The notes below the pieces were generated by a model. That model had not been told where the DNA came from, did not search any database, and worked only from the letters and a program-made list of their open reading frames with translations. A program made the position numbers and the translations under genes. Below are positions 6,166-6,374 of a stretch of DNA of 6,374 nucleotides, in pieces. Each line of letters starts with the position of its first letter. The first letter of the stretch is position 1. The stretch comes from Pseudomonadota bacterium (lineage in GTDB: Bacteria; Pseudomonadota; Alphaproteobacteria; Acetobacterales; Acetobacteraceae). Where the stretch lies: positions 1 to 6,374 of the forward strand of contig JAKAZJ010000123.1 of assembly GCA_021826565.1 (NCBI GenBank). The letters are read 5' to 3'.

Positions 6166-6374
6166 CTACGCAGGCTTCCTGGGCTTCGACGGAGCGAGCG
6201 ACGAAGCCGCGGTATCAAGCCGCCGAAAGATCGTGATGACGCGAAATCGGTGGTTGGTGGATTTGACCATTCCAATCACGGCATCGATCGCGAAGGCGTC
6301 CTTGCGATACATCGGCAAGACCTGATCCAGCCAGACGATGTGCGTTCCCGGGGATACGCCCCGCAACGCGCGCA
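6166..6374 (-). CDS. 3' end of an unidentified gene, cut by the window edge
   Basis: An open frame enters from the right edge and ends at TAG 6168-6166, giving 68 visible C-terminal residues. Third codon positions are strongly G/C, and the composition (VSPGTHIVWLDQVLPMYRKD, then AIDAVIGMV and HRFRVITIFRRLD) looks like a real folded protein end followed by a short Ser/Pro/Lys-rich tail. The competing plus-strand frame over the same bases has poorer codon character. I do not recognise the family. It does not resemble the IspH C-terminus that might be expected before thrB. A TTG at 6366 is in frame, but the frame stays open to the edge, so the gene most likely continues beyond the window. A 78-bp gap separates it from thrB, so co-transcription is possible but the hairpin between them argues mildly against it. 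Confidence 0.55.
   Translation of the reverse strand, partial: RALRGVSPGTHIVWLDQVLPMYRKDAFAIDAVIGMVKSTNHRFRVITIFRRLDTAASSLAPSKPRKPA

Noticed and set aside
6087..6275. 62-codon minus-strand open frame ending in a TGATG overlap with thrB
   Set aside because: Arg/Pro-rich product, overlaps the better-supported partial gene in another frame, and has no recognisable family; the overlap is probably chance.

Overview
This GC-rich window (third codon positions almost all G or C) looks like a chromosomal fragment of an alphaproteobacterium, most likely a Rhodospirillales/Acetobacteraceae-type organism. The reasons are the thrB-rnhA pair, the argH-lptM pair, the TlpA-like gene divergent from argH, and the base composition. 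The taxonomic placement is inference from gene order and composition, not a database result. Coding density is very high. I see no tRNA, rRNA, CRISPR array, insertion sequence or phage gene.

Layout. (1) Bases 8-2524, plus strand: a tightly packed four-gene operon encoding a Tat-exported metallophosphoesterase, a periplasmic type 1 copper cupredoxin, an ECF-type sigma-70 factor and its zinc-finger, single-pass membrane anti-sigma factor. Genes are 9 bp apart or overlap, so the four products probably form one envelope-signalling module. (2) Bases 2553-4084, minus strand: argH (argininosuccinate lyase, last step of arginine synthesis), coupled by an ATGA overlap to a 43-residue lipoprotein, LptM. 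This unit converges on the sigma/anti-sigma operon with only 28 bp between stops. (3) Bases 4102-4641, plus strand: a Tat- or Sec-exported TlpA-like thioredoxin, divergent from argH with only 17 bp between start codons. (4) Bases 4674-6087, minus strand: thrB (homoserine kinase of the aminoglycoside-phosphotransferase fold) followed by an overlapping rnhA (RNase HI). (5) Bases 6088-6374: a 78-bp gap with a hairpin, then the 3' end of an unidentified minus-strand gene that runs off the window.

How the parts work together. The housekeeping half covers arginine and threonine synthesis, LPS-translocon assembly, RNA:DNA hybrid removal and envelope thiol redox. The accessory-looking half is the phosphoesterase/cupredoxin/sigma/anti-sigma operon. 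The membrane anti-sigma factor should hold the sigma factor inactive through its cytoplasmic HxxxCxxC zinc site, while its periplasmic domain shares a compartment with the cupredoxin and the phosphoesterase. That makes this operon the best candidate here for a poorly characterised system. Other points of interest are an apparent TTG start for argH with back-to-back ribosome binding sites, an ambiguous sigma-factor start inside the cupredoxin gene, and a C9 tract in the anti-sigma gene.
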